Source: Tragulus kanchil
Taxonomy: Eukaryota > Chordata > Mammalia > Artiodactyla > Tragulidae
NCBI GenBank assembly: GCA_022376925.1
Contig: JAIOJX010000005.1
Coordinates: 157,929,501 to 157,993,500, forward strand
Direction of reading: 5' to 3'
Length of the DNA: 64,000 nucleotides
Shown: positions 35,253-47,922 of the stretch, one piece after another
Layout of the letters: every line of letters begins with the position of its first letter
Position numbering within the stretch: the stretch's first letter is position 1
Made by a program: the position numbers and the translations under genes
The notes under the pieces: generated by a model
What the model saw: only the letters and a program-made list of their open reading frames with translations
Database searches by the model: none
Told to the model about the DNA's origin: nothing

Positions 35253-36900
35253 TGTACTAGGAGATGGGACAAATTGATGAAGTAAACTGTTAGGAGATTG
35301 GAATGAAAGAAAAAAAAATACAGAAGGGGCTATGGAAATGTCTTCAAATATTGAGTGCCTACTATGTGCCTGAATGTAAAACCCTGAAAATTCTAACACT
35401 TAGATTGGTTGTACCCTGTCTTTTTCAATATGAAAATGCTGTTGGACTTCAAAAACAGATTTTAGGATTGTAAATAGCCATTTTGCTTATAGAATCCATC
35501 CGTTGAGCAAATGACAAAAAACTTACTGTGAATTTAGTTATGGTTGGTAAGTAAGAAATTCCTGTTTTCATCATCACGCCAGTGTCTGTGGATATATGAA
35601 AACCAATACTGTGTCTGTTTATCTATACAGTTGATCCCGCAGGTCCATGAGGATTTACAAAGCCCTGGCAGGTAACCCTGTGGCCAGCCTGTGTAGCTGC
35701 TCCTGCCAGATATGATCCATGGGCTGGAAGCCATGGTTCTGTGTGATATTTTTCCCCTTGAGAAATCATTCATTAGTTCTTGTCACCAGCCTTAAAGGTG
35801 TTGGCTGATCGTTGTTTTGAAGCCATTAAGACTTGGTACTTCAATGACTGGGTGTCATTAAAAAAAAAAAAAAACCAAACCTGAGACAAATAGATGCATG
35901 TGCTTCTGGACCTGCGATTCTCTTCACCTGTGTTCTCTTGCCAAGAGCAGTAGATGGGCAGCAGTCGACTGAGCCCATCTCCTCTGCCCTGCGAGATGGT
36001 GCTGGGAGCTAGTGGAAGAGAATTGTGTTGAGAGAGTTAATCCTGAGTTAGAGAAAAGTGGAAGCGTGGTAATAGTGGAAGGGGAGGAGTGAGAAATTAA
36101 ATGGTATCTTCTTAGAAGTCTGCCTTATTGCAGTCTGCATGGCTCCTTGGGGATTTTTCTACTGAGTACAAGAAAATCAGCAAGCACTTCCTGAAAAACC
36201 CAGATGAAATTACTGCCATAAATTTTTATTTTTTTTTCATGGCATAAAACCCTTAATTTAGATGGGGAGGGTTTATTGCCAGTGTTTTCTTGGCATGGCT
36301 AAGTTCAATTAATTTCAGATGACAAGCTCACCCCCGCCCTTTGCCATTCTTCTCCGCACCCCCTACCCCCAACGTGTAGAAAGTACAATTTGTTATTGGT
36401 TTGCCTTTGACTCTGGAGACCTCATTAAGGGCCCCAGAAAGGGATTTTATCTCTCTCTCTTTGACACCTTTCTGTTTTCTGCAGGATTCAGACCATTTGC
36501 ATTGTCACATGGAAAGTGTCTGTGTATGTGTGAGGGGAAGGTTAGCAGATAAAACTGGCAGTGTTTATACCTTTTTAAATATTGCAAGCTAAGAAATTTG
36601 TTACCACAGTGCTCAGCTTAGACAGGGCCCTCAGCCTTAGATGAGGTCTCTGAAAAGAATGTGGGCACATTTAGATAGGAAAACTTATTTAGCTGTCCTG
36701 ACGGTTCATCTGTACCATACCTGGCTGTTTGAAAGCAGGAACAAGACGTCAACAGAATGCTGTATTGAGTCACACTCATAAGACATAGCCTGCTGCACCT
36801 TCAAGTGCTTGTTCCTATCAGAATCCTGTGAGCATATCTTGCAAACAAGGGAAATAATCTATGGTGTTTTGTTTTGTTTTCTCTGCATGGTGATAGAGAG
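35253..36900. other. Unassigned, repeat-poor sequence
   Basis: A short 'tgagtgcctactatgtgcc' scrap near 35350 looks like L2/MIR. A TCTC tract lies at 36450-36462. I see no gene or RNA. Confidence 0.5.
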
Positions 36901-37420
36901 TCTATTGTAGTGTGAATAAAAGGAGTCGCAGGAGATTCATTACTGTTTGTGAAGTGTACTGTCTGTGTCTTTCCGCGTGTGATTCTTTATTTTACTTACA
37001 AAGCAGATATAAAAATTAGAATTGAGGTGGTGGAGAATATATATTGCATAAATAAGCAATTTCAACAAAAGTTTTACCATTATAACATAAATACCCTGCT
37101 TCAGAGGTTGGAGATTAGAATCCCGTTATGTTGAATGCTTGACAATTAATTAGCCATTGTCTATAAAGTTCCCAGGATGACAAGTTACTTAAATACTATT
37201 ATTAGCGGTAGCTGGATTAGTAATCATAATCTTCAAGTGCCATTGGTAGCAGTGAGGAGATTTTAAAAATAAAGATAAATGCGTGTGATCACAGCCAGTG
37301 TGATCTGTGTGCTGCATGCAGAGCGGGCCGGCCCCGGGCGCCGTGTCTACTGAGACAGCGCTGTGGAATGTGCAGTGCTTAGTGTTCTGAGCAGGGTGAG
37401 ACAAAAGGGCTCAATTTATT
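36901..37420. promoter_or_regulatory. Possible conserved regulatory block
   Basis: This repeat-free block has clustered TAAT/ATTA homeodomain-like cores ('gacaattaattagcc', 'ggattagtaatcataatc') and an 'attgtc' SOX-like word. It is followed at 37319-37365 by a small GC-rich patch with several CpGs ('gggccggccccgggcgcc'). Function is inferred from motif density only. Confidence 0.3.
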
Positions 37421-38075
37421 AATATTTTTTTCTCTGCTTTTTGTGTATTGCTTAACCCCTTGTCAAAATAGTATTCACTTAGGAAAATTAAAGAGAAAAT
37501 AAGAAAGCCGACAGAAAAGAGACTCGGCAGTAGGCCAAGTGTAAAAGATGAACCCCTTGCCGTTGCTGACAGACATTGTTTAGATTCCAAATATGCTAGA
37601 TCATTCATTAGTGCGTGTGTTTCAAAATATGGTCCATAATTGGTATGAGAAAAACGTGTGGGGACTTCACTTGATTGTACAAGTTTTTGTTCTGTGGAAT
37701 TTATATCCTTAGGGCCTCATCCGTTTTGGATGTAATTCTGTGAGAAAAATCAACGCAGAACCAAGAACCGGACCAGGCTAATAGTGGGAGAAACTTACCA
37801 AAGCAAGAGAGAGGCATGGGTCCTTATTATGGAGAATGAAGCTTACAAGGGGGAAAGGTATGGAGCTTCTTGATTTTTGGAATCAAAGATTTAGAAGATT
37901 GGGTAGTGTGCAGGAGCAGTGGTGGTCACCAGCTACTTCCTGTGGCCCTTCCCATCCCTGGCTTCTGCTGCTGGCCATCTCTAGCTCAGGCCAGTGGGCT
38001 GTGAGCAGAAGGAATGTGTGGCCCTTTCTGGCCAGTGCACTTGGTCCAGCCCTTTGTGGGCTGCTTCCTGGTCTG

Positions 38076-38098
38076 TTTTTTTTTTTTTTTTTTTTTTG
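38076..38098. repeat. Poly-T run
   Basis: An uninterrupted T run followed by G-rich 'ggtgggggtggttgc'. It is not attached to a recognisable SINE or LINE. Confidence 0.9.
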
Positions 38099-38922
38099 GT
38101 GGGGGTGGTTGCAGGTGCAATTGCTAGATAACAGAACAAAACGGAACATGTTTTAAAATATGTGTGTACTTCTAAATAATGACAAGAATCCAGCTTTTGT
38201 TCCACTGACCTGTTTAGCACAATCTGCTGTTCAGAAGTATGTGTTGCATTTTCTTCTGCATGAATATGGAATGTGGATGACTGACTAGTTCTGGTGTTGT
38301 GACTGGACCTTAATACCTCACATGAGCCCTTGTGGAAGAAACTGGAGTAGTTGTATTTGGTTTAGTTGAATTTGGTTTTAGATATTATAGACAGGTGCCT
38401 TCAGCAGCCAGATTCCTACAGATGACCTGATTTCTTACTCTCATATTCAGTACTTTGTTGGGAATTACTCCAGTGTTGATCTTGCTGAAGATATTTATTA
38501 TTATGAAAGTAACTTTATAGTCAGTGTTTCAGTAAAGCCAACAAAATGTCAGAAAAGCAGTGTTAAGACTAAGGGACACTTCAGCCTTAAATATGTTTGT
38601 TTTTAGCATATCTGACTCATGTTATCCTCACCGACTGCCTCTTTCTATAAACGTGGCTGTGGCCACATTGCTTGGTTGCTTACAGTTTGACTGCAACCAA
38701 GCTTGTTCAATTAAAACCTGGAAAAACTCCTACCATCCTGCTCAGACTTGAAAAGACACGCAGGTCTGAAGCCTTTGCCTGCTGTCGTGGTTGCTCAGCT
38801 AGTTGGTTGGGGTTTTATAGCAACAGGGTTCAGAGATCCTCTGGTACATGATGGTTTTCATTGTAACAGGTCTGGCTGTAAGGAGTACATAGGAGTGACT
38901 GTGGTTCTTTCCTACTGAATAC

Positions 38923-38982
38923 CTTTTTTCCTCCCTCTCCCCATTTCTCTCCTTCTCTCCTTTTCTCTCCCTCTTTCTTTCC
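38923..38982. repeat. Polypyrimidine (CT-rich) tract
   Basis: Almost pure C/T on the plus strand for about 60 bases ('cctccctctccccatttctc'), capable of triplex-type structure. Confidence 0.85.
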
Positions 38983-39590
38983 GTGTAATGACCTGGGAAA
39001 TTTGAAGAGAGGAACCCCATGCTACTGCCGTGTGTGGGATCTAGGAATCTGGATCATTTTGAAGAGATAGCCAGTTCTAACACTCTCCTTACGAGTTATC
39101 TTACTTGAATATAGCATATTTCGTGATGAGTGGAATGGTAAAAGAGGAAATTCAATTTGAAAAAAAATTGTGTGTGTGTGTGGGGGGGTACCTACATTAG
39201 AGAATATAAATCACAAGTCAGTATAAAGTTCAGATAATATTTTATCCAGAAACTGGCAGCAATGGGAAGTGGGGAAAGTTCCCTCTGCATGTCCATTTTG
39301 AGAAATACTGTGTTTCTGTTTGGGACAGTTGCATATTCATTTCTAACAGACTGCATCTTAAAAGGATTGGGCTTTTATAGATTCTATGAATATTCAGAGA
39401 GTCACCAAAACCAATTCTATCCTTTACCTTCTGCATCCAGACCCATCTGTCATTTGCTTGCTAGATAGTCCTAGCTCTACATTGTGAGACTTCCCTTTTG
39501 AGAAAAAGATATTTCCCGTGTGGATGGGAGGAACACTCTGGTACCTTTACTGCCCTGGTTGAAAGTTTCTACCCTCAGGGTAATTGTCAG

Positions 39591-39642
39591 AGTGAGTGAG
39601 TGAGTGAGTGTGTGTGTGTGTCTGTGTGTGTGTGTGTGTGTT
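39591..39642. repeat. (TGAG)n(TG)n microsatellite
   Basis: A compound tract of TGAG units followed by TG units with one TC interruption. It is probably polymorphic. Confidence 0.92.
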
Positions 39643-40282
39643 GCCAGGCCCTGCCCACTCTGGGATTTGGCATCAGCTCTTCTAAGCTTTCCGGCATTGT
39701 TTAGCACGTTGATGCAGAACCAGAAGGTATAAAGGCTGTTGCCACTGGTAAGTCATCAGGGTACTTGGCAAGCTGGTAAAAGCTAGAAGCCTTATCCATT
39801 TGCATTTTAATTGGCGTGACCATTAGCCTAAAGCCTGAATTTTAAAAATTGTCCCTTGAGCCCTTTCTCCCTTTCACCCTCTCATTTTCCTAAAGCTGAT
39901 TTGCATCTTTTAAGAAAAATCCTTCTCAACATTTTATAACTCACCCTTTTTGAGAAACTCAGAAATCTTACACCTCTGTTAATAGTATTTTAGGTATCCA
40001 TTAAGAAGTAAGAATTGTAACAAAATAACACAGGCAGGCAGTAGCACTCTTAGAAGGATGCCTTTTTTACTGCAGTCACATGAGATCAGTGTGAAAGTGG
40101 GGTCTGTTTGCTTGCCACAAGCGTTTTTCCTGTTCTTGCTAGTGACAGAGGCACAGTGTAGGTCACTTTCACATCAGGCTTGTTCAGCTGCTTTGTTTTC
40201 ATGGTCACAAAAGGCAAGAGTGCCTGCTTTTGCAAATATAGTCTATTTACTGTCATTCTGAAAGTGCATGTTCAGACTACAC

Positions 40283-41363
40283 ATGGGCGCATCTTCCCTG
40301 GAAAAGATGTGATGTCACTCTCATACCATCTCCCACCACCATAATGCTTTAAGTACTTGGCTATGAAGGGAGAAACAGATGAAAGTAATTAAGATGGGTA
40401 AGTAAGATTCTTAACCATGAGCACACCCCATCTCTCAGCCACCATTCCCGTGGGGGCTGTGTTATACTGCTCCTCCTCTTCGCTGTCCTCACCACCTCCA
40501 GATCTGCCTGCATGGTCATCCGTACGACTCTGGATCTCCTAACCCCTGTTCTGGTCCTCCTGGACCCGTGGAGAAGACCTGAGGAGGAAGGTCTTCCCTT
40601 TCTTGCCATGGTAGGAAGGGGCATTCCTTGAGGATCTCCTAGAGTGCAGGTACTAGGCTGAGTCTGCTACTTGCATCATTACAGTGAACCCTCAGAAGGT
40701 TCCCATGAGATGGAAACAACTATCTCCATTTTGCAGATAAAGAAACTAAAGCAGGGAGTTGTTTGCCTGCATTGCTCTGTGATGATGGAGTAAAAAAATC
40801 CAAAACCTAAAGTTGGTTCTGCTTATATTATACAGAGTTGCTTTCTTAGTTCCAATGAAATGAATGATCCTTTCAAAAACATGTTCAGACTCTTCTGTTC
40901 TTTGGGTAGGCAGAAGAATAAAAATAGATTAGCATTATTAAATAGCTACCTTATTCTACTTAGTAACTATTAATATTTGCTAAATTGTCTAAGACAATGC
41001 TGTTGATAGAGTAGAAAATCAAGAAAATTATAATCATTTAACTTATACTTTCAATTGTTATAAATAGAATTATGATGTCTTTTCATATAAGAAATCAGTA
41101 TATTTTCAAAATTGAAGTATTATAGATTGGCCAAAGGAAGCTTTTGGATATCTTTCCCTTCTTTTTCAAAACGGTATTTGGAGCCCTTAATGTTGGATTA
41201 TAATAGGAGTTGCAGTGATTTAAAAAAATGTATATGTAGTGAATCTTTTATACTGTTATTAAAAACAAAAGTGTTTACATATAGAAAAAAATGAGTAAAA
41301 AGGTATTTCAAGATTGGCAAGTTGAAAATTACTTTTAATTTTGAACTTGCCATATGTACTCAC
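40283..41363. repeat. Tandem duplication 9, copy A
   Basis: This 1,081 bp segment starts 'atgggcgcatcttccctgg' and is repeated at 41378-42463. Fourteen bases ('gttttgtggaaaaa') separate the copies. It contains a MIR fossil. Confidence 0.95.
40640..40790 (-). mobile_element. MIR fossil
   Basis: 'ctatctccattttgcagata' and 'aagaaactaaagcagggag' are the reverse-strand MIR words. It is repeated at about 41737-41887. Confidence 0.7.
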
Positions 41364-41377
41364 GTTTTGTGGAAAAA

Positions 41378-42463
41378 ATGGGCGCATCTTCCCTGGAAAA
41401 GATGTGATGTCACTCTCATACCATCTCCCACCACCATAATGCTTTAAGTACTTGGCTATGAAGGGAGAAACAGATGAAAGTAATTAAGATGGGTAAGTAA
41501 GATTCTTAACCATGAGCACACCCCATCTCTCAGCCACCATTCCCGTGGGGGCTGTGTTATACTGCTCCTCCTCTTCGCTGTCCTCACCACCTCCAGATCT
41601 GCCTGCATGGTCATCCGTACGACTCTGGATCTCCTAACCCCTGTTCTGGTCCTCCTGGACCCGTGGAGAAGACCTGAGGAGGAAGGTCTTCTCCTTTCTT
41701 GCCATGGTAGGAAGGGGCATTCCTTGAGGATCTCCTAGAGTGCAGGTACTAGGCTGAGTCTGCTACTTGCATCATTACAGTGAACCCTCAGAAGGTTCCC
41801 ATGAGATGGAAACAACTATCTCCATTTTGCAGATAAAGAAACTAAAGCAGGGAGTTGTTTGCCTGCATTGCTCTGTGATGATGGAGTAAAAAAATCCAAA
41901 ACCTAAAGTTGGTTCTGCTTATATTATACAGAGTTGCTTTCTTAGTTCCAATGAAATGAATGATCCTTTCAAAAACATGTTCAGACTCTTCTGTTCTTTG
42001 GGTAGGCAGAAGAATAAAAAAAAATAGATTAGCATTATTAAATAGCTACCTTATTCTACTTAGTAACTATTAATATTTGCTAAATTGTCTAAGACAATGC
42101 TGTTGATAGAGTAGAAAATCAAGAAAATTATAATCATTTAACTTATACTTTCAATTGTTATAAATAGAATTATGATGTCTTTTCATATAAGAAATCAGTA
42201 TATTTTCAAAATTGAAGTATTATAGATTGGCCAAAGGAAGCTTTTGGATATCTTTCCCTTCTTTTTCAAAACGGTATTTGGAGCCCTTAATGTTGGATTA
42301 TAATAGGAGTTGCAGTGATTTAAAAAAATGTATATGTAGTGAATCTTTTATACTGTTATTAAAAACAAAAGTGTTTACATATAGAAAAAAATGAGTAAAA
42401 AGGTATTTCAAGATTGGCAAGTTGAAAATTACTTTTAATTTTGAACTTGCCATATGTACTCAC
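41378..42463. repeat. Tandem duplication 9, copy B
   Basis: This is the second copy of 40283-41363. It has one extra base near 41691 ('gtcttctcc' versus 'gtcttccc') and four extra A in an A run near 42015. Otherwise it looks identical. Confidence 0.95.
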
Positions 42464-42530
42464 TGTGTTGTGTAACAGGCAAAAAAGTTCCATAATATTT
42501 ATTATGATCTCACTCTAGAGCTTAGATTTT

Positions 42531-42779
42531 TTTTTTTTTTTTTCTGCCACTTCTATTGATCTTTCATTCATTTATCTTTGTTCTTTGGCCTGTGTGGGCC
42601 TCCCATTGCAGTGACCTCCCTTGTCGCAGAGCACCGGCTCTGGGTGCATGTGCTCCAGAGCTCCGGCTCGGAATTAGACACATCGATCCAGCCACGCCGT
42701 GGCACGTGGGATCTTCTCAGGCCAGGGATCGAATCTGCGCCCCTTGCATCCTTACCCACTGGACCACCAGGGAGACCCC
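42531..42779 (-). mobile_element. CHR-type SINE, young subfamily with internal deletions
   Basis: This is a minus-strand copy. The plus strand has a T run, 'gccacttctattgatctttc' and 'cactggaccaccaggg'. A stretch of the head near 42745 is missing. The target-site duplication 'tagatttt' lies at 42523-42530 and 42780-42787. Confidence 0.88.
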
Positions 42780-42787
42780 TAGATTTT

Positions 42788-44699
42788 AACACATGAAAAT
42801 TAATAACACCGTAGTGCTAACATTTCTGCCGTTATTCTAGACTTATAGGGAACCATTCACTTAACCACTGCAGCTGTGTCTGTCATATTAGATTTTGGTT
42901 TGTTTTCCTTTGTTATTTTTTTAAAAAACTCTCCAGAATGTTTCTTAGGAACAAATTAGATTTAAATTAAAAAAACCCTTAAAAATCGGTGAGGAGAATT
43001 GTCAATGAATAGATGGCTTGGTGTTGAAAATATATTGAGGTGAACAACTGCATTAAAAAAAGGATGAAGAAAGAGCTAAGGTTATATTATCATTGTTCAA
43101 AATGAAAGGATTAGCTACTTGAACCTTGGCCTTTGGAAATGGAATTTTGAGCCTTTGACCACTGGAGGGCGCTGTGCTACTGCAAACCACTTAAGTCAAA
43201 CGTCATCAAGTCTTCAGTTGTTCTTCTCACTAAAAAGATAAAGGATTTATATTCTTGTAATGCCAAATCAGTTCATACTTAACATTCAGCCTTTAGCTGT
43301 AGAAACTTGTTTGAATGACAGTAATGGCTTCATTTCAAGTTATTTAAATGTTTAATGCTGTCTAATTTACTCAAATGTGTATAATCCTTTATTTAACTAG
43401 ATGAAAATAATATACTGTTAACATTGTTTTTAGCATTAATTAATGTGACTAATTGAAGTTAAAAACACTGAAACCAATTTCCCTGTTTTGTTGCATGATG
43501 AGACTGTGAAGAGGCTTCCCTCTGGCCCGGGCTGCTCTGGGGTCTGTGCTCTTTTCCCCTTAGCCCAGCCCGCTGCTCCCGCACCCGCCACCCTCTGCCT
43601 GCTGTCTCTGTGTTTCATCTGGTTTTAGTATACTGACTGCTACAGTTGGTAGCAAAATTGATGAACTGTAGATTAGTTTCCCTCCAAAAACTTGTCTTGT
43701 CATGCATTACTATAGGAGGTTCTTTATTGTTCTAAAAATGAATGTAATAATGATTAAGATCACTAAATTACTAAAGCACTTCAAGAGCGGGGAATGGAAG
43801 TCCACGTTGACATCACTAATACTGGCAGTCAGTGAGAACTTGTTTTCAGCAGGAAATGGTGGAACCTGAGTATTCCTGCCCGAAGACCCCGTCATCATAG
43901 CTATTGCTGCCACTGACTCTTAGTAATAATGAAAAACAAAAGCAAAAGCCCCTGCTGTTCTCAAGGCTTTCATCTGGTCTCAGAAATCAGATGAGTATGA
44001 GTCAAAACCAGGTAGCACCTTTCTGGCAGCTTGCTTGTACTACTGTGATGTGTTATATTAAAACGGCCCATTACAGCTCTCTGTTTGTAGGCATAAATAA
44101 TTCTTTCTCGTTAAACATTACTCCTCCAGGGTGCCTGAGAAAGGAACTACTTCATCCATTGTAGTTGTTGATACACATCCTTCATTCAAAGTCATTGTTA
44201 GGTCACAGAATGCTTTCTTATTTCTATACCATGGAAGTTTTGTCTATAGTCTGGACAGTTTTTTAAGGGTTAAAAATGCAGAAGAAAAATTATGCAGAAG
44301 AACCTTATTCTTTTCAGGTTAAATTTTAGATGAGAATTGTTGCCTTTGGGAAAAAAATGTCTTGGTTTTAAAAATCACCTATAAAAGAACTGGTCGGCTC
44401 TTTCTTATAGTATTTATGCCATCATGTAGTCCTTTATATGCAGTGGCATTATTTTATTTTGTGTATAAAATCTTAAATTGAAAGCTTAAATTTCATGAAG
44501 AAAATGCAGTCTTATTTAATTTTATGAGGAAAGTGCACATTGGCTCTGGTTTATTTGTTTACTAACAGTTTTTCAAAGAATTTATATATTTGTGAGACAC
44601 CATGATTTTCCTTATCATAATTACATGTATGCAAATATCAGTATACATCTATATGTGTTTTAAACATTATATGTGTATTTTGCTTGTATACACATACTC
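42788..44699. other. Unassigned, repeat-poor sequence
   Basis: It carries the CTCF-like site at 43156-43174 and a locally GC-rich segment at 43500-43600. I see no exon, RNA or repeat. Confidence 0.5.
43156..43174 (+). promoter_or_regulatory. CTCF-like binding motif
   Basis: 'tgaccactggagggcgctg' closely follows the vertebrate CTCF core (TGGCCACCAGGGGGCGCTA type), including the invariant GGGCGCT block. It lies in unique sequence and not in a SINE. Occupancy is not shown by sequence alone. Confidence 0.55.
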
Positions 44700-44949
44700 A
44701 TGATAGTTATCTCAGTTGGATTAAACAAAATAATTGAAACAAAAATTATACTTATTAAATATGCTATATAGCAGATTTAGGAGATACGCTTTATGAAATT
44801 AATGAATGACAGTGATGTAAGCTTTTGAATTATTTTAGTTGCATCATTCTTCTCTTAAATCCATAAGTAACAAGAATGCCCAGTACTTTATAAAGAACTC
44901 TTCCTTTCATTTGATTCTTATAAATATTATATTAGAGAATGGATATAAA

Positions 44950-45075
44950 TATCAGCCCACTCTACGGTGAAGGAAATGGAGCCATCGGAACGTTGAAGTT
45001 ACTGTCCCAAGATCACAGCAGTGGCATGGCCCAAAGCTAGAGCCTAGCTCAGTTTCCTGCTAGCCTTCTGCCTCA
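44950..45075 (-). mobile_element. MIR fossil
   Basis: 'aaggaaatggagccatcgg', 'gttactgtcccaagatcaca' and 'gcagtggcatggcccaaag' follow MIR on the reverse strand. It is repeated at about 46075-46200. Confidence 0.7.
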
Positions 45076-45554
45076 GTTTCCCTCTTCCCTTCCTCATTTG
45101 AAGGCCACTATGAGCCCTGAACAAGAGACCTGTGCTGGAAGCCTGGCTTTGTTTCCTTGTGTGTTCTAGATTGACTTAGGCTGTTTTATATGCCAATTTT
45201 CTCATCTCGAAAATGGGATCTGATTAGTCTTTTTCCAGTTTTGTTCCAGTTAGGGTATAAAATAATGGAGTTTTAATTTACTGAGAATTTTGAGCCTAGG
45301 GGTAAAAAGCTATTTACAGTGTAGTTTTTGCCTTCTGTGTTTTTAGAAGGGCGAAATGACTCTTTTCTTTTCCTTTACATGAAAGACAGTAGACAGGCTT
45401 GAAGAGGAGAGTAAATGGATGGATGGGGCATCCTCCATTCTTGAAGAACAAGGAAGTGTCTCTTTATTCTTTCTAAATGTCTTCCTTTACTGCCAAAATC
45501 ATCTATCCTGGGTGCTAATTTTCTTTTTAGACCTTTGTTTACTTGTTTGTTTTA

Positions 45555-45736
45555 AAGTGGTTTTAGATTTACAACAGAATTGACAAAGAGGTACAGGAAT
45601 TCCCCTCCCCTCACATGCATGGCTGTTATCAAGGGTAGTACCTTTTTTTTTTTTTTTAAAGCCAAGCAAGGCACATCATAAGCACCAAGTCTCCAGTTCA
45701 TCTTCGGGTTTACTTTAATGAAGTGAGTAGTGCTGC
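45555..45736 (-). mobile_element. Old L1 3'-region fragment, cut at the junction
   Basis: 'ttagatttacaacagaattg' and 'cccctcacatgcatggctg' start an old L1 3' block that is complete only at 46683-47060. Here it is cut after 'agtagtgctgca'. Confidence 0.6.
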
Positions 45737-45822
45737 AGCTTTAAAGGAATTCCTCCCTCACATGCTCTACAGATTTCCTTATTAAACAGTATGAAACAAT
45801 ACATCTAAAAACTTATTTAAAT

Positions 45823-46861
45823 ATGATAGTTATCTCAGTTGGATTAAACAAAATAATTGAAACAAAAATTATACTTATTAAATATGCTATATAGCAGATT
45901 TAGGAGATACGCTTTATGAAATTAATGAATGACAGTGATGTAAGCTTTTGAATTATTTTAGTTGCATCATTCTTCTCTTAAATCCATAAGTAACAAGAAT
46001 GCCCAGTACTTTATAAAGAACTCTTCCTTTCATTTGATTCTTATAAATATTATATTAGAGAATGGATATAAATATCAGCCCACTCTACGGTGAAGGAAAT
46101 GGAGCCATCGGAACGTTGAAGTTACTGTCCCAAGATCACAGCAGTGGCATGGCCCAAAGCTAGAGCCTAGCTCAGTTTCCTGCTAGCCTTCTGCCTCAGT
46201 TTCCCTCTTCCCTTCCTCATTTGAAGGCCACTATGAGCCCTGAACAAGAGACCTGTGCTGGAAGCCTGGCTTTGTTTCCTTGTGTGTTCTAGATTGACTT
46301 AGGCTGTTTTTATATGCCAATTTTCTCATCTCGAAAATGGGATCTGATTAGTCTTTTTCCAGTTTTGTTCCAGTTAGGGTATAAAATAATGGAGTTTTAA
46401 TTTACTGAGAATTTTGAGCCTAGGGGTAAAAAGCTATTTACAGTGTAGTTTTTGCCTTCTGTGTTTTTAGAAGGGCGAAATGACTCTTTTCTTTTCCTTT
46501 ACATGAAAGACAGTAGACAGGCTTGAAGAGGAGAGTAAATGGATGGATGGGGCATCCTCCATTCTTGAAGAACAAGGAAGTGTCTCTTTATTCTTTCTAA
46601 ATGTCTTCCTTTACTGCCAAAATCATCTATCCTGGGTGCTAATTTTCTTTTTAGACCTTTGTTTACTTGTTTGTTTTAAAGTGGTTTTAGATTTACAACA
46701 GAATTGACAAAGAGGTACAGGAATTCCCCTCCCCTCACATGCATGGCTGTTATCAAGGGTAGTACCTTTTTTTTTTTTTTTAAAGCCAAGCAAGGCACAT
46801 CATAAGCACCAAGTCTCCAGTTCATCTTCGGGTTTACTTTAATGAAGTGAGTAGTGCTGCA
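45823..46861. repeat. Tandem duplication 10, copy B
   Basis: This is the second copy of 44700-45736. There is one extra T near 46308. Its last 71 bases (46791-46861) are also the start of duplication 11, so that piece occurs three times. Confidence 0.94.
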
Positions 46862-47060
46862 TGTTCTATGGGTTTGGATAGAAGTATAATGACATATATC
46901 CATCATTATACTGTCATTCACAGTGTCATCACTGCTCATACAGACTTCTTTTCTCTGTGTATTCATCTCCCCACCAACTCCTGGCGTTCATTGACCTTTT
47001 TATTGTTGCCTTTTCCAGAATGGTATATAGTTGGAATCTGTTTTTCTTTTTTCTTTTTTT
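46683..47060 (-). mobile_element. Old L1 3'-region fragment
   Basis: Blocks in order: 'ttagatttacaacagaattg', 'gcacatcataagcaccaag', 'tctatgggtttggatagaag', 'ataatgacatatatccatc', 'ccttttccagaatggtatat'. They match an old L1 3' region on the reverse strand. The part after 46791 is repeated at 47921-48190. Confidence 0.65.
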
Positions 47061-47922
47061 TTTCTGTCTACTTGAAGAGAGAGGTTCAAAAGCTTTATCA
47101 TACTCATGGCCCCCCATGCATGGACCAGTTAAGCTCTAGGTGGCAAGCCCCACCCCCCAAATACCGTAGCTTTTTAAAAATTATTCCTAATAAATACTGT
47201 CGGGCTGGGTTTAGGACTTGGGATTTGTTTCTCTTCCATCATGACATCCTAGCTTTGCATTTATTCTCTTTCCATTTGAGGATAAGATTCTTCTTCTTTT
47301 TAAATGTATTTATTGGTGTATGATAATAGATAGGCTCATTTCTTTAAGAGATGCAGTGTTATCAGTGTTTGACTGCTAAGATTAAATTAAACCATAAATT
47401 AGGACACAACATTTCCTAAAGACATTTTATGTTTTAATCAGTACTAAGATGAGAAAGATAAATAGCTACTAAAGTAGCAATAAAGTAAAGAAGATGAACC
47501 AGTGTTATTACTTAATATCATGCAAGAAAAAAGTAATTATTTGTTAAGTACACATAAGTAAATACTAGTTAGTTATCAAATGAAGGTAGGATTTTATTGT
47601 GTCTTGTGTGAGCTGGATTCAGGACTTTGTTGGCAGCACCCACGACGCTGCTCCTGCTCTTTGACCAGTCCTACTCCTTTCCTGCCATCGTCACACTTCA
47701 GGGCATCTCTTGTTTTTCACAATGTTGTGTTTGCAGGAACTTCACAGAAACAGGGAACAACACTTTGCTATCCACCACAGCACTGCCCATGGGCTTCCCA
47801 GGTACTCAGTGGTAAAGAATCTGCCTGCAGTACAAGATATGTGGGTTCGACCCCTGGGTTGGAAAGATCCCCTGGAGTGGGAAATGGCAACCCACTCCAC
47901 TATTCTTTTCTGGGAAATTTCA
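46791..47922. repeat. Tandem duplication 11, copy A
   Basis: This 1,132 bp segment is repeated at 47921-49052 with a constant offset of 1,130. It ends inside a Bov-tA SINE that is complete only in copy B. Confidence 0.96.
47791..47922 (+). mobile_element. Bov-tA SINE, truncated at the junction
   Basis: Head 'gggcttcccaggtactcag', B-box 'gggttcgacccc' and 'ggcaacccactccac' are present, but the element stops at 'tgggaaatttca', where copy B starts. The whole element is at 48921-49125. Confidence 0.92.

Larger units (their letters stand above)
37421..40282. other. Unassigned, repeat-poor sequence with simple repeats
   Basis: It contains a 22-25 base T run (38076-38098), a long CT-rich tract (38923-38982), a short TG run with G8 (39170-39188) and a TGAG/TG microsatellite (39591-39642). 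I see no interspersed element or gene. Confidence 0.5.
44700..45736. repeat. Tandem duplication 10, copy A
   Basis: This 1,037 bp segment is repeated at 45823-46861. The start-to-start distance is 1,123 because 86 unmatched bases (45737-45822) separate the copies. It ends inside an L1-derived sequence. Confidence 0.94.
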
